DNA of 64,000 bases from NCBI GenBank assembly GCA_934085825.1, contig CAKOHR010000001.1, forward strand, positions 310,001-374,000, read 5' to 3'. The translations under genes and the position numbers were made by a program. Positions 17,179-27,700 of this stretch are shown piece by piece. Source of the stretch: an uncultured Bacilli bacterium (GTDB taxonomy: Bacteria > Bacillota_I > Bacilli_A > RF39 > UBA660). Below the pieces are notes generated by a model. The model saw only the letters and a program-made list of their open reading frames with translations. It was not told the DNA's origin and ran no database searches. Each line of letters begins with the position of its first letter. Within the stretch, counting starts at the first letter, position 1.

Positions 17179-17925
17179 ATGAAATTTTTAAATAAAAAAG
17201 GAATAATTATAGGAGTTTTGATATTTTTAATGGTTATTGGGGGTGGTGTGTATTATTTTGCTTTTTATGATCATGATACTTCTCAGGATGTTCCAGTTAA
17301 AGAAGATTTAGCTATTAATGCAAATGAAAACAATAAAGAAAATGAGGAAAAATTAAGTAAGATTATTGTTGAGGCAAAAGGAGAATTGGTAACACCTGGA
17401 GTGTATGAACTTGATAGTGAAAGCAGGCTTCAAGATTTAGTAAAAAAAGCGGGAGGATTTAAAAAAGATGCTTATTACGATAATATTAATTTAAGTATGA
17501 AATTAAAAGATGAAATGGTTTTGTTTGTTTATGATAAAAACACTATGAAGAAGTTTAATGTTCAAAATAATAATTTAGGAAATATTAGTAATAATAAAAG
17601 TCAGACTTGTACCGTGGAAAGTTATAATATTAATGAGTGTTTGCAAAAAAAAGAAAGTGTTATTGTAAAATCTGAAACAAAAACAAATGATGTTAACACT
17701 AATACAAGTAGTACTGATGATAATACTCAAAATAAAATAATTAATATAAATACGGCGGGGATTGAAGAACTTTCAACTCTCATTGGAATTGGAGAAGCTA
17801 AGGCCCAAAAAATAATTGATTATAGAAATGAGAATGGTGGGTTTAAATCTATTGAAGAAATAATGAATGTTAGTGGCATTGGTAAAACAACTTATGAAAA
17901 ATTTAAGGCAAATATTACGGTATAA
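17179..17925 (+). CDS. comEA: Competence DNA receptor ComEA
   Basis: 248 residues: N-terminal membrane anchor (about 8-29), SLBB domain (about 60-120, VEAKGELVTPGVYELDSESRLQDLVKKAGG) and C-terminal double helix-hairpin-helix domain (about 188-247, ININTAGIEELSTLIGIGEAKAQKIIDYR). It binds double-stranded DNA at the outer face of the membrane during natural transformation. The ribosome site GGAGG lies 8 nt upstream. The 3' end overlaps the comEC start by about 30 bp. Confidence 0.95.
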   Translation: MKFLNKKGIIIGVLIFLMVIGGGVYYFAFYDHDTSQDVPVKEDLAINANENNKENEEKLSKIIVEAKGELVTPGVYELDSESRLQDLVKKAGGFKKDAYYDNINLSMKLKDEMVLFVYDKNTMKKFNVQNNNLGNISNNKSQTCTVESYNINECLQKKESVIVKSETKTNDVNTNTSSTDDNTQNKIININTAGIEELSTLIGIGEAKAQKIIDYRNENGGFKSIEEIMNVSGIGKTTYEKFKANITV

Positions 17926-19939
17926 TAAATTATTTTTGTTTTTGATAATATTTATATTTTTATATGTTCTTTTGTTTACAAAAATTATAAAGTATTCATC
18001 AAAATATGATGGAAGTGAAGAAAAAATAACTGGAATAGTTACTGGCCTCAAATTAGATGGAAATAAGATGACTTTGGAGTTAAAAACTAGAGAAAAGATT
18101 ATTGCAAATTATTATATTAATGACGAGAAAGAAAAAAATAATATATTAAATGTAATTCATTTAGGAGATAAAGTATTATTAAGTGGTTCTTTGGAAAAAC
18201 CACTTAATAATACTATACCTAATACATTTAATTATAAAAAATATTTATATAATAAGAAAATCTATTACTTATTTAATGTTTCTAAATATGAAATTATAAA
18301 AGATAATAGTCTTATTTATAAAGTAAAAGATAAATTGCTTAAAAGGATTTATAGGTCTCAAAATAATGATTATTACTTAGCTTTTATTCTTGGAGATAAA
18401 TCTTTGCTAGCAAGTGATATTTTTAATGCATATCAAAAAAATGGAATAAGCCATTTACTTGCTATTTCTGGGATGCATATTAATATGCTTGTTTTAGTGA
18501 TATCTTTTTTAATTAAAGATAAGAAAAAAGAGTTTTTTATAGTAGCAAGTTTTTTACTATTTTATTTGTTTTTGACAGGACTCTCAGCTTCAATAATGAG
18601 AGCTATTTTATTTTATATTTTAAAAAAGGTAAATGAATATGGTAATTTTAGATATTCCAATATGCACATAATTATTTTAATTGCTGTCATTATTCTGTTT
18701 GTTAATCCTTTTATGATTTATGATTTAGTTTTTATTTATTCTTTTGTGGTATGTTTTGGCATTTCTTATTACTACGATTTTTTAACTGGTAATTATTTTA
18801 TTAAACTTTTAAAACTTAGTTTAATTACTTTTTTATTTAGTTTACCTGTAACTGCTTTAGTTAATTATGAATTTAATTTATCATCCGTTTTTATAAATTT
18901 GATATTTGTTCCATGGGTCAGTATTATTTTATATCCATTTACTTTGGTGACTTTCATAATACCATTTTTAAATCCCGTGCTTACTTTTTTAATTAATTTA
19001 ACTAATAATTTAAATTTATTTATGGAAAATTTAAGTATTTTGATAAATGTACCTAAGATGCCAATTTACTTAGTTATATTATTTTATATTGTTCTTCTTA
19101 CTAAAAGAAAAAAATATTGGGTATTATTATCACTTATAATAGTACTTTGCAAAGTTTTACCATATTTTAATTTTAGTTATAATATTTATTATTTAGATGT
19201 GGGACAAGGAGATTCAAGTTTACTTGTGTCACCACATAATAAAGAGACAATTTTAATTGATACTGGAGGTAAAGTAGAATATAAACTTGAGAAGTGGAAA
19301 CAAAAAAGTAAAACATATCATTTAAGTGATAATACTATTAAGTTTTTAAAAAGTAAAGGCATAACACGTTTATCCTATTTAATAATTTCTCATGGCGATG
19401 CTGATCATGCAAAAGAAAGTTTAAATATCATAGATAATATTAAAGTGGAAAATGTTGTTTTAAATCATGGGGATATCAATTATTTGGAAAAGGATATTTT
19501 GGCTACTCATGTTAATGTAACTGAAAAATATAATCTTAAGTACTTTAATGTTAAAAATTTGAATAATCAAATATATGATAATGAAAATGATAATAGTATT
19601 GTGAATTATATTACTTTTTTAAATTATAAATTATTGTTTATGGGAGATGCTCCGATTAAAGTTGAAAAAGATTTGCTAAAAAAATATAATATTAAAAATA
19701 TTGATATTTTAAAAGTTGGACATCATGGATCAAATACAAGTAGTAGTCTAGAATTTATAAATGATATTAATCCTAAGTATAGTATTATTAGTGTTGGTAG
19801 AAATAATAGGTATGGACATCCCAAGAAGGAAGCACTTAATAATTTGGTAGAATCTAAAATATATAGAACAGATGAGAGTGGTAGTATTATGTTTAAAATT
19901 AAAAATAATAAATTAAGAATTGAGACTTGTGTACCATAG
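17894..19939 (+). CDS. comEC: Competence DNA channel protein ComEC
   Basis: About 681 residues. It has an N-terminal OB-like segment, the competence channel domain with many helices (GISHLLAISGMHINMLV and LTGLSASIMRAILF) and a C-terminal metallo-beta-lactamase-like domain from about 435 (YYLDVGQGDSSLLV, SHGDADHA, KVGHHGSNTSSS). It forms the pore for single-stranded DNA, and the C-terminal domain is thought to be the nuclease. Both ATG 17867 and 17894 are open; neither has a ribosome site, so translation is probably coupled to comEA. I chose 17894 because it gives a Lys/Arg-rich start before the first helix. Confidence 0.93.
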   Translation: MKNLRQILRYNKLFLFLIIFIFLYVLLFTKIIKYSSKYDGSEEKITGIVTGLKLDGNKMTLELKTREKIIANYYINDEKEKNNILNVIHLGDKVLLSGSLEKPLNNTIPNTFNYKKYLYNKKIYYLFNVSKYEIIKDNSLIYKVKDKLLKRIYRSQNNDYYLAFILGDKSLLASDIFNAYQKNGISHLLAISGMHINMLVLVISFLIKDKKKEFFIVASFLLFYLFLTGLSASIMRAILFYILKKVNEYGNFRYSNMHIIILIAVIILFVNPFMIYDLVFIYSFVVCFGISYYYDFLTGNYFIKLLKLSLITFLFSLPVTALVNYEFNLSSVFINLIFVPWVSIILYPFTLVTFIIPFLNPVLTFLINLTNNLNLFMENLSILINVPKMPIYLVILFYIVLLTKRKKYWVLLSLIIVLCKVLPYFNFSYNIYYLDVGQGDSSLLVSPHNKETILIDTGGKVEYKLEKWKQKSKTYHLSDNTIKFLKSKGITRLSYLIISHGDADHAKESLNIIDNIKVENVVLNHGDINYLEKDILATHVNVTEKYNLKYFNVKNLNNQIYDNENDNSIVNYITFLNYKLLFMGDAPIKVEKDLLKKYNIKNIDILKVGHHGSNTSSSLEFINDINPKYSIISVGRNNRYGHPKKEALNNLVESKIYRTDESGSIMFKIKNNKLRIETCVP

Positions 19940-20013
19940 AGATTAGTAAAATTAGCACTTAAAATGTGAATTATCATAAAATATATTACATTATATAATG
20001 TTTAGATAGAATT

Positions 20014-20036
20014 AAGAAAGAGCTCTTTCTTTTTCT
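20014..20036 (+). terminator. Palindromic terminator after comEC
   Basis: Perfect 18-nt palindrome at 20014-20031 centred on GAGCTC, then a T-rich tract. Confidence 0.6.
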
Positions 20037-20069
20037 TTGGAAAAATGATATACTTAGGTTGTGGTTGAT

Positions 20070-21002
20070 ATGAATTATTTAATTAGTGCAGAAAGTTATA
20101 GAATAGTGGATGAAGAAATAAAAAAAATAGTTAAAAATAATAACTATTTGCTTTTTAATGCTAACAAATGTAGTATTAAGGAAGTTATTGATGAAGCTTC
20201 GTATTTTAGTTTAGATGATAATAAAAAATGGTTGGTTGTATCTAATGCTGATTTTTTTGGAACGGGAAAAATAAATGAAAATGATATTGAATTATTAAGT
20301 AAATATTTGGAAAATTCTAATGAAAATACTAATATAATATTTACAACCCTTAATGGGATTGATTTAAGAAAAAAAATAGTGAAGAGTATAAAAAATAAAG
20401 GAAGTATTATTAATGTACCTAAGATGGATAAAAGAAGTATTAATAGTACTTTGACAAATTATTTGAAAAATTATGATTATAGCATTGATTATAAAACAAT
20501 AAATTATATAATGGATAATTCATATGGTAACTTGGATATTATGTTTAATGAATTAGATAAGATTATGATATACTACGGATTTCCATGCACTGTGAAATAT
20601 AATGATGTTATAAATATCGTAGGGGAAGAAAAAACAAATAATAATTTTACTTTTGTTAATGCCGTGATAGAAAAAAACTTAAGATTAGCTTTGAAAATAC
20701 TTAAGTCTTTAAAAATATATAAAGTAGAACCAACTATATTAGTATCTCTTTTAGCTAGAGAGTATAGGCTTATGTATTATGTTAAAAATTTGTATAATAA
20801 GATGAATATTAGTGAAATTATGAGTTATTTGTCTTTAGCAGATTGGCAAGTAAATAAATTTTATACAAATTCTAATAATTTTTCTAATAAAGAGTTACTA
20901 GAAAATTTAGTTAAATTATGTAATATAGATTTAAATATTAAAAAAGGTAATTATGATAAAGATATAAGTTTGTATGGATTTTTGATGGATGCTTGCAGTT
21001 AA
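20070..21002 (+). CDS. holA: DNA polymerase III delta subunit
   Basis: 310 residues, the clamp-loader subunit that opens the sliding clamp. N-terminal AAA-like fold without a P-loop, a KKWLVVSNADFFGTGKINENDIELLSKYLEN segment, and a C-terminal helical collar (TNNNFTFVNAVIEKNLRLALKILKSL and PTILVSLLAREYRLMYYVKNLY), all usual for HolA/YqeN. ATG 20070 follows AGGTTGTGG; an in-frame GTG 9 nt earlier overlaps that site. Confidence 0.92.
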   Translation: MNYLISAESYRIVDEEIKKIVKNNNYLLFNANKCSIKEVIDEASYFSLDDNKKWLVVSNADFFGTGKINENDIELLSKYLENSNENTNIIFTTLNGIDLRKKIVKSIKNKGSIINVPKMDKRSINSTLTNYLKNYDYSIDYKTINYIMDNSYGNLDIMFNELDKIMIYYGFPCTVKYNDVINIVGEEKTNNNFTFVNAVIEKNLRLALKILKSLKIYKVEPTILVSLLAREYRLMYYVKNLYNKMNISEIMSYLSLADWQVNKFYTNSNNFSNKELLENLVKLCNIDLNIKKGNYDKDISLYGFLMDACS

Positions 21003-21029
21003 AAAGAAGCTAGATTTTAGCTTCTTTTT
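21001..21029. terminator. Bidirectional terminator between holA and the minus-strand gene
   Basis: Perfect 12-bp stem, 21001-21012 with 21018-21029, with A-run and T-run arms. Confidence 0.85.
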
Positions 21030-21808
21030 CTTTTTAATGATTTATTTATTTCTTCTTTTTTCCTAAGTAAGTTAAGATATACTTCTTTATCTATGGGCAT
21101 TCCTAGATATAAGTTTTCATCTAGAGTATTTTGTGCTGTTGCACTATTAATTTTATACATCAATTCTTCTTTAGTATCTGCGATTCTGTTTTGGCCTTCT
21201 AAATGTAAATTGTAAGCATTTAAATATTTGAATACGGGAGAGTTAATATTTCCTTTTTCTATACTGTATCCATATAATAAAGAGGTTAAAAATTCATATT
21301 CTATATAATTTTCTAATGTTTTTCTATCTTTAATTGGAAGCCAGCTTATGATACTATCTATTTGATCTATAGCATCAATTTGGGCCATCCTAATACAAGG
21401 ATTTATTTTTGTTGTTTTGAATTTTTCGTTTAAGTAGATAAGATATGATGCTATGTCACATTTTCTCGTGGATTTTTGCTTAATTTCATTGCATATTTCT
21501 AAGATGTTTCTAAGAATTTTTATATTATACATATTTACAATATCTTCTTCTTGAATAAAACTATCTACAAGTTGAGCTTGATCTATATTACTTTTAATAT
21601 ATAAAGTTTTACTATCTTCATCAAATAGAGGTTCGTTAAATAAAATAACATTTTCTCCGATTACGATGTTGCTTACTTCTCTTAAACATTTTCTTTTTTC
21701 GAGAATTATATTTACTGCTTTAGTAATAAATTCATTGTCTGCTAGCATATTTTTGTTCTTGTAATCCTTTAATAATTTTAATAATTCATATTTTAATAAT
21801 ATTTCCAT
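21017..21808 (-). CDS. Conserved hypothetical, soluble helical protein
   Basis: 263 residues, predicted cytosolic and mostly helical, with a charged tail ending KKEEINKSLKRKRS. I do not recognise a domain. AQIDAIDQIDSIISWLPIKDRKTLENYIEYEFLTSLLYGYS is the best-ordered stretch. ATG 21808 is chosen because AGGAAGTG lies 5 nt upstream; the frame is open another 11 codons without support. Monocistronic, convergent with holA and divergent from dnaE. No membrane segment or metal-binding motif is seen. Confidence 0.7.
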   Translation of the reverse strand: MEILLKYELLKLLKDYKNKNMLADNEFITKAVNIILEKRKCLREVSNIVIGENVILFNEPLFDEDSKTLYIKSNIDQAQLVDSFIQEEDIVNMYNIKILRNILEICNEIKQKSTRKCDIASYLIYLNEKFKTTKINPCIRMAQIDAIDQIDSIISWLPIKDRKTLENYIEYEFLTSLLYGYSIEKGNINSPVFKYLNAYNLHLEGQNRIADTKEELMYKINSATAQNTLDENLYLGMPIDKEVYLNLLRKKEEINKSLKRKRS

Positions 21809-21935
21809 GATAACACTTCCTGTCTTGATTATAACACTCAAAATTATATCAGTAAATAAAAATTTTTAAATACTTAAAAACTACTTAAATAAATTATAAA
21901 TACGTGTTATAATCTAGTTATAGGGAGATATTAAG

Positions 21936-24773
21936 ATGTATGTACCATTAAAAGTAACAACTGATTATTCATTACTTAAAAGTTTAATTAAAGTTCCAGA
22001 TTTAATTAATTTTTTGAGTGAAAAAAAAATTACTGTATGTGGTATTTGTGATGAAAATTTATATGGCGTTTTAGAGTTTTATTATGCTTGTAAAAAAAAT
22101 AATATAAAACCAATCGTTGGATTAAATATCACGATAAATGATTTAGATATCTATCTATATGCTATGAATTTTGAAGGATATAAAAACTTACTTAAAATTC
22201 ATACTTTGAAAGAAAAAAATGATTTAAGTATAGATAATTTATCATTATATAAAGATAATGTACTTTGTATTGTTCCTTATAAAAGTAAAGATTTATATCA
22301 AAATCTTAAAATTTTTAAGTTTCTTTATATTGGTTATGCTAACTCCTTTGAAAGATTAAATTCTTTAGTTATTACTGATAAAGTTGTTTATGTAAATGAT
22401 TTGAAAGCGTTAAAACAAGAAGATGTGCCTTATTTAAAATACTTAGATAAACTAAGGAAAGGTGAAGTGCAAGATTATGAAGAAAATTATTATTTTGAAC
22501 CTAGTGTAGAATTAGGAAAATTAGATGAAGTAATAAATTATTTAAATCTTGATTTACAATTTACTAAAAAATATATTCCTAAGTATAAAGATGATATTAA
22601 TTCATTTGAGTTTTTACATAATCTTTGCAAAAAAGGCCTAAATAAAAGATTAAATGGAAATGTTTCTAATAAATATATCGATAGACTTAACTATGAACTT
22701 ATGATAATAAATAAAATGGGGTTTGTAGATTATTTTTTGATTGTTTATGATTATGTTTTATTTGCCAAGAAACATAATATTTTAGTAGGCCCTGGACGGG
22801 GATCTGCAGCGGGAGCTTTAGTAAGTTATGCTATTGGTATTACAGAGATAGATCCATTAAAGTATAATTTATTATTTGAAAGATTTTTAAATCCACAGAG
22901 AGTTACAATGCCTGATATTGATATAGATTTTGATGCTTTAAAAAGGGAAGAAGTGGTAAATTATGTTAGACAGAGATATGGTGTGCAAAATGTAGCTTTA
23001 GGTCTTACTTTTACTACACTTAAAAGTAAATTAGTTCTTAGAGAAATTGGTAAAATTTTAAATATTAGAGATAATTTGTTAGATAATTTTATTAAGTGTG
23101 TATCTGGTAATATTAGTTTGAATGATAATTTAGTAAATGAAAATGTAAAAAAATATTTAATTAATTATAGTGAACTTAAAAAACTTTATAGTATTTCTAT
23201 GCACTTAGAAGGATTAAAGAAAAATACTTCTACTCATGCAGCTGGGGTTGTAATTGCTAATACTTGTTTAGACGAGATTATTCCAGTACATTATGAAAAT
23301 GGTATTTTAATTACTGGAGTAACAATGGAATATTTAGAGGCCATTGGATTACTTAAAATGGATTTTTTAGCTTTAAAAAATTTAACTACGATAAAAAATA
23401 TTCTTGATGAAGTTGGTTTAGATTCTCTCAAAAATATTGATTTAAATGATCAAACAGTACTTTCTTTGTTTAAATCAGGAAAAACCGAAGGAATATTTCA
23501 ATTTGAGACAAACCTTATGAAAAACTTAGTAATGAAACTTAATCCAAGTTCATTTAATGATTTAGTAGCATCACTTGCACTTGGAAGACCGGGAGCAATC
23601 AATGAAGTTGATTTATATATTGCTAGAAAAAATAAGGAGAAAAAAGTAGAATACCTTCATCAAGATTTAGAACCAATATTAAAAGATACATATGGAATAA
23701 TTCTTTATCAAGAACAAATTATAGCAATTTTAGGTAAAATCGGAGGGTTTACATATGCTGAGGCTGATATCATTAGAAGAGCTATATCAAAGAAAAAAGA
23801 AAATGTAATAAATCAAGAAAAACAGAGATTTATAAATGGAGCAATTAGTAATGGTTATGAAAAAAATGTAGCACTGCAAATATATGATTTAATTGTTAAA
23901 TTTGCTAATTATGGTTTTAATAAAGCCCATTCAGTTGCATATGCTAAGATTAGTTATGATATGGCTTTTTTAAAAACTAAATATCCTGAATATTTTGTTA
24001 TAGAAATGATTAATGAAAAAGATGACGATAAATTTGCTAAATTAGTAACATTTTTAAAAAATAAGGGATTAAAGTTAGAAAAGGCTGATGTAAATTTAAG
24101 TCGGGAAAAGTTTTATATAAATAATAAAAATATTATTATGCCACTTTGGCAAATTAAGGGTATAGCTCTAGAGTTAAGTTTGAAAATAATTGAAAACAGA
24201 AAAAATGAATATATTGATTTTTTTGATTTTGTTTGCAAAAATAAGGATATTATTAATGAAAATATTTTAATGACATTAATTAAAGCTGATGCTTTAAGAT
24301 CATTTGGTTTAAATCAGAAAACTTTAGTAGAAAATATTGCTAATGCTATGAATTTTGCCCAAATAAATGATGAACTTATTAGTAAACCAGTTATAATAGA
24401 AACTAGTGATTATAGTGAAAATGAAAAACGGGAAAATGAATTGGCAAGTTATGGCTTTTTTATAACTAATCATCCAGCAAGTAAATATCAAAATGTTATG
24501 AAATTGGAAAATATAGAGAAATATTTATTTAAAAGTGTCAAGTGTGTTGTTTTAATAAATAGAATAAATTCTATAATTACAAAGAAAAATGAAGAAATGG
24601 CTTTTATAAGCGCTAGTGATGAAACTGCTAGTAGTGATTTTACATTATTTCCAAAGAATATGTATTTATTAAAAAATATATCGGCTCGGGATCTGGTGGA
24701 AATTGCTGGTACAATATCAAAAAGATTTGACAAAGTAAGTATAATCGTCAATAATATAAGAAAGGTGGTTTAA
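21936..24773 (+). CDS. dnaE: DNA polymerase III alpha subunit DnaE
   Basis: 945 residues, shorter than the usual 1,050-1,150. Its catalytic palm contains GPGRGSAAGALVSYAIGI (about 286-303) and MPDIDIDFD (about 326-334), followed by the finger motifs QEQIIAILGKIGG and YGFNKAHSVAYAKISYDMAFLKTKYP. In Firmicutes DnaE extends primers before PolC takes over. The N-terminal PHP domain is degenerate: MYVPLKVTTDYSLLKSL lacks the metal-binding His residues of active PHP domains. The C-terminal region is trimmed, with only a short OB-like part. The gene ends one base before polC. Confidence 0.95.
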   Translation: MYVPLKVTTDYSLLKSLIKVPDLINFLSEKKITVCGICDENLYGVLEFYYACKKNNIKPIVGLNITINDLDIYLYAMNFEGYKNLLKIHTLKEKNDLSIDNLSLYKDNVLCIVPYKSKDLYQNLKIFKFLYIGYANSFERLNSLVITDKVVYVNDLKALKQEDVPYLKYLDKLRKGEVQDYEENYYFEPSVELGKLDEVINYLNLDLQFTKKYIPKYKDDINSFEFLHNLCKKGLNKRLNGNVSNKYIDRLNYELMIINKMGFVDYFLIVYDYVLFAKKHNILVGPGRGSAAGALVSYAIGITEIDPLKYNLLFERFLNPQRVTMPDIDIDFDALKREEVVNYVRQRYGVQNVALGLTFTTLKSKLVLREIGKILNIRDNLLDNFIKCVSGNISLNDNLVNENVKKYLINYSELKKLYSISMHLEGLKKNTSTHAAGVVIANTCLDEIIPVHYENGILITGVTMEYLEAIGLLKMDFLALKNLTTIKNILDEVGLDSLKNIDLNDQTVLSLFKSGKTEGIFQFETNLMKNLVMKLNPSSFNDLVASLALGRPGAINEVDLYIARKNKEKKVEYLHQDLEPILKDTYGIILYQEQIIAILGKIGGFTYAEADIIRRAISKKKENVINQEKQRFINGAISNGYEKNVALQIYDLIVKFANYGFNKAHSVAYAKISYDMAFLKTKYPEYFVIEMINEKDDDKFAKLVTFLKNKGLKLEKADVNLSREKFYINNKNIIMPLWQIKGIALELSLKIIENRKNEYIDFFDFVCKNKDIINENILMTLIKADALRSFGLNQKTLVENIANAMNFAQINDELISKPVIIETSDYSENEKRENELASYGFFITNHPASKYQNVMKLENIEKYLFKSVKCVVLINRINSIITKKNEEMAFISASDETASSDFTLFPKNMYLLKNISARDLVEIAGTISKRFDKVSIIVNNIRKVV

Positions 24774-24774
24774 G

Positions 24775-27700
24775 ATGAATGAAGAATTAAATAGATTTTT
24801 TAAAAGTATTTCTTTTGCTGATGAGTTATTTAATGAAGCAAGTTTAGATAGAGTAGTTTTAAAGAAAAAGGAAAATAAATTTTATGTATATATTAAAAAT
24901 GCAAATGTATTACCTGTTAGTAATATAAATAGATTATTTTTGAGTGCTTTAAATGGGATTAATGGGGATAAACCATGTGAAATTATAATGAATTATGATC
25001 ATGTTACTAATCAAGATATTGTAGGTTATATAGACTATTTAATAGATGACATTATCTTAAAAAGACCATCTCTTATAAGTGTTAAAAAAAGTAATATTGA
25101 AGTTATAGATGATACTATTTATTTTCATGTGTTAAATGATTTTGAAAAAAGTGATTTAATACATGAAGGATCTTCACTTTTAAATAATTTAAAAAGATAT
25201 GGCCTTGGAGATTATAAGCTTGAAGTTACCATTAGTGAAGATGAAAGAAAAACTATTCAAGAAGAAATAGAACTTGAAAAACAAAGTGTGGTTTCTAAAA
25301 AAGAAGAAAGTCCAATTATTCTTGGTAGTCATAAGGATGGAGAGGTAACTAAGCTTAATAATATTCTTGGAGAAATGAAAAATATTATAATTGAAGTATA
25401 TATTTTTGCTAAAGAAGTAAGTGAAAGACAAGGCAAAAAAGGGCCTATATTTATTATGAATTTAAAAGTTTCAGATAAAACTGATAGTTATCCAATGAAG
25501 ATTGTTAGATTTAATGAAGAAGAATTTACATTTTTAAATAAAAAACTTAATGTTGGTTCATGGTATAGAATTCACGGGCATATGGAAATGGATGATTATT
25601 TACATCAAATGGTTATTAATGCACGAAATATTGAGATTATTCCTTCAAAAGATGTATCTGTGAAAGATGAAGAAGAAGAAAAAAGAGTTGAACTGCATGC
25701 ACATACCATGATGAGTATGATGGACGGAGTTATTGATGCTGCTACTTTGGCAAAATTTGCTATGAAACTTGGACATAAAGCTGTGGCCGTAACTGATCAT
25801 AATTCACTTCAAGCTTATCCAGATATTTATAATGCTTTGGTAAAAGTTAATAAAGGAAAAGAAGATAAAGATAAGTTTAAAGCATTATATGGGGCAGAAC
25901 TTAATATTGTTGATGTTGAATCAAATATTGTTTTTAAAAATAAAGAATATTCATTATTTGATCAAGAATATATTGTTTATGATACTGAAACAACAGGACT
26001 TAATAGTGGAATTGATCAAATGATTGAAATTGGGGCTGTTAAAGTTAAAAATGATGAAATAATTGACAGATTTGATGAACTTATTGCATGTCCAACACCA
26101 CTTCCTAAGATTATAACAGAACTTACAAATATTACTGATGAAATGTTAGTTGGTAAAGATAGTGAAGAGAATGTAACAAGAAGATTTTTGGAATTTTGCG
26201 GGGATAGACCACTGGTTGCTCATAATGCACAATTTGATATTTCTTTTGTAACTAGTGCTTGTAAAAAATATAATTTAGGTGAGTTTAATAATACGGTTGT
26301 TGATACCATGGGACTTGCTAGAAATATGTATCCTGATTGGAGAAATCATAAGCTTTCTACTTTGGTTAAAAACTTAGAAGTTGAATGGGATGAAGATAAA
26401 CATCATAGAGCTGATTATGACTGTGAAGGAACAAGTAAATGTTTTTATAAAATGTTATATGAATTAAAAAGCCAAAATATTAAAACTACTTTGGATTTAG
26501 ATACATTAGCTGATAAGGAAAATGCTATTAAATTTGCTAGACCTTTTCATTTAACAGTAATTGCTAAAAATCCGGTTGGACTTAAAAATTTATTTAAAAT
26601 AATATCACTTGCTAATACTAAGTATTTATATAAAGGAAAAGATGCTAAATTACCTAGAACTGATTTGATTAATTTAAGAGAAGGTTTAATTATTGGTAGT
26701 GGTTGCATAAATGGAGAAGTTTTTGATAAAGGTTATGGGATGAGTGATGATGACTTAAAAGATTTAATGAATTTTTATGATTATATTGAAGTTCAACCAG
26801 CTTCTAGTTGCTCACATTTGATTGGAGAAGATAAAAAATTTCATAATGAACTTGAGTATAATGGATATGTTGCTAGACTTGTAAAAACTGCTAAGGTGAT
26901 GGGAAAACTTGTTTGTGCAACTGGTGATGTTCATAATTTGAGACCCGAAGATTTAATTTATCGTAAAGTTATTGTTCATCAAAAAACAAATGGAAAAATA
27001 CATCCACTTAACAGACCTGGAATTGAACTACCTAATATGTACTTTATGACAACTAGAGAAATGCTTGATGCTTTTTCATTTTTAGGTGATGATTTAGCTA
27101 AAGAAATAGTTGTTACAAATACTAATAAAATTGCTGATATGGTAGAACATTTACAAATAATTAGAGATAAGTTATATACTCCGGTTTTGGAAAATAGTGC
27201 CGAAGTAACTAAAGAAATGGTATATAATAAGGCTCATGAAATATATGGTGATCCACTTCCTAAAAATATTGAAGAAAGACTTGAAGCGGAACTTGCTGGT
27301 ATCATTGGTGGGGGATATGACGTTATTTATCTTATTGCGGAAAAATTAGTTAAAAAGTCAAATGAAGATGGTTACTTTGTTGGTTCACGTGGTTCTGTTG
27401 GTTCAAGTTTAGTTGCAACTATGATGGGAATTACTGAAGTTAATGGACTTCCACCTCATTATGTTTGTCCAAATTGTAAAAAATCTTATTTTGAGGATGA
27501 AAATGGTGAAAGTTTAGCTAATCTGTATCCTTCTGGATATGATATGCCCGATAGAACTTGTGAATGTGGGACTAAAATGAAAAAAGAGGGACAAGATATG
27601 CCATTTGCAACATTCCTTGGATTTAAAGCGGAAAAGGTTCCTGATATCGACCTTAACTTCTCTGGTGATAATCAAGCGGATGCTCATAATCATGTAAAGG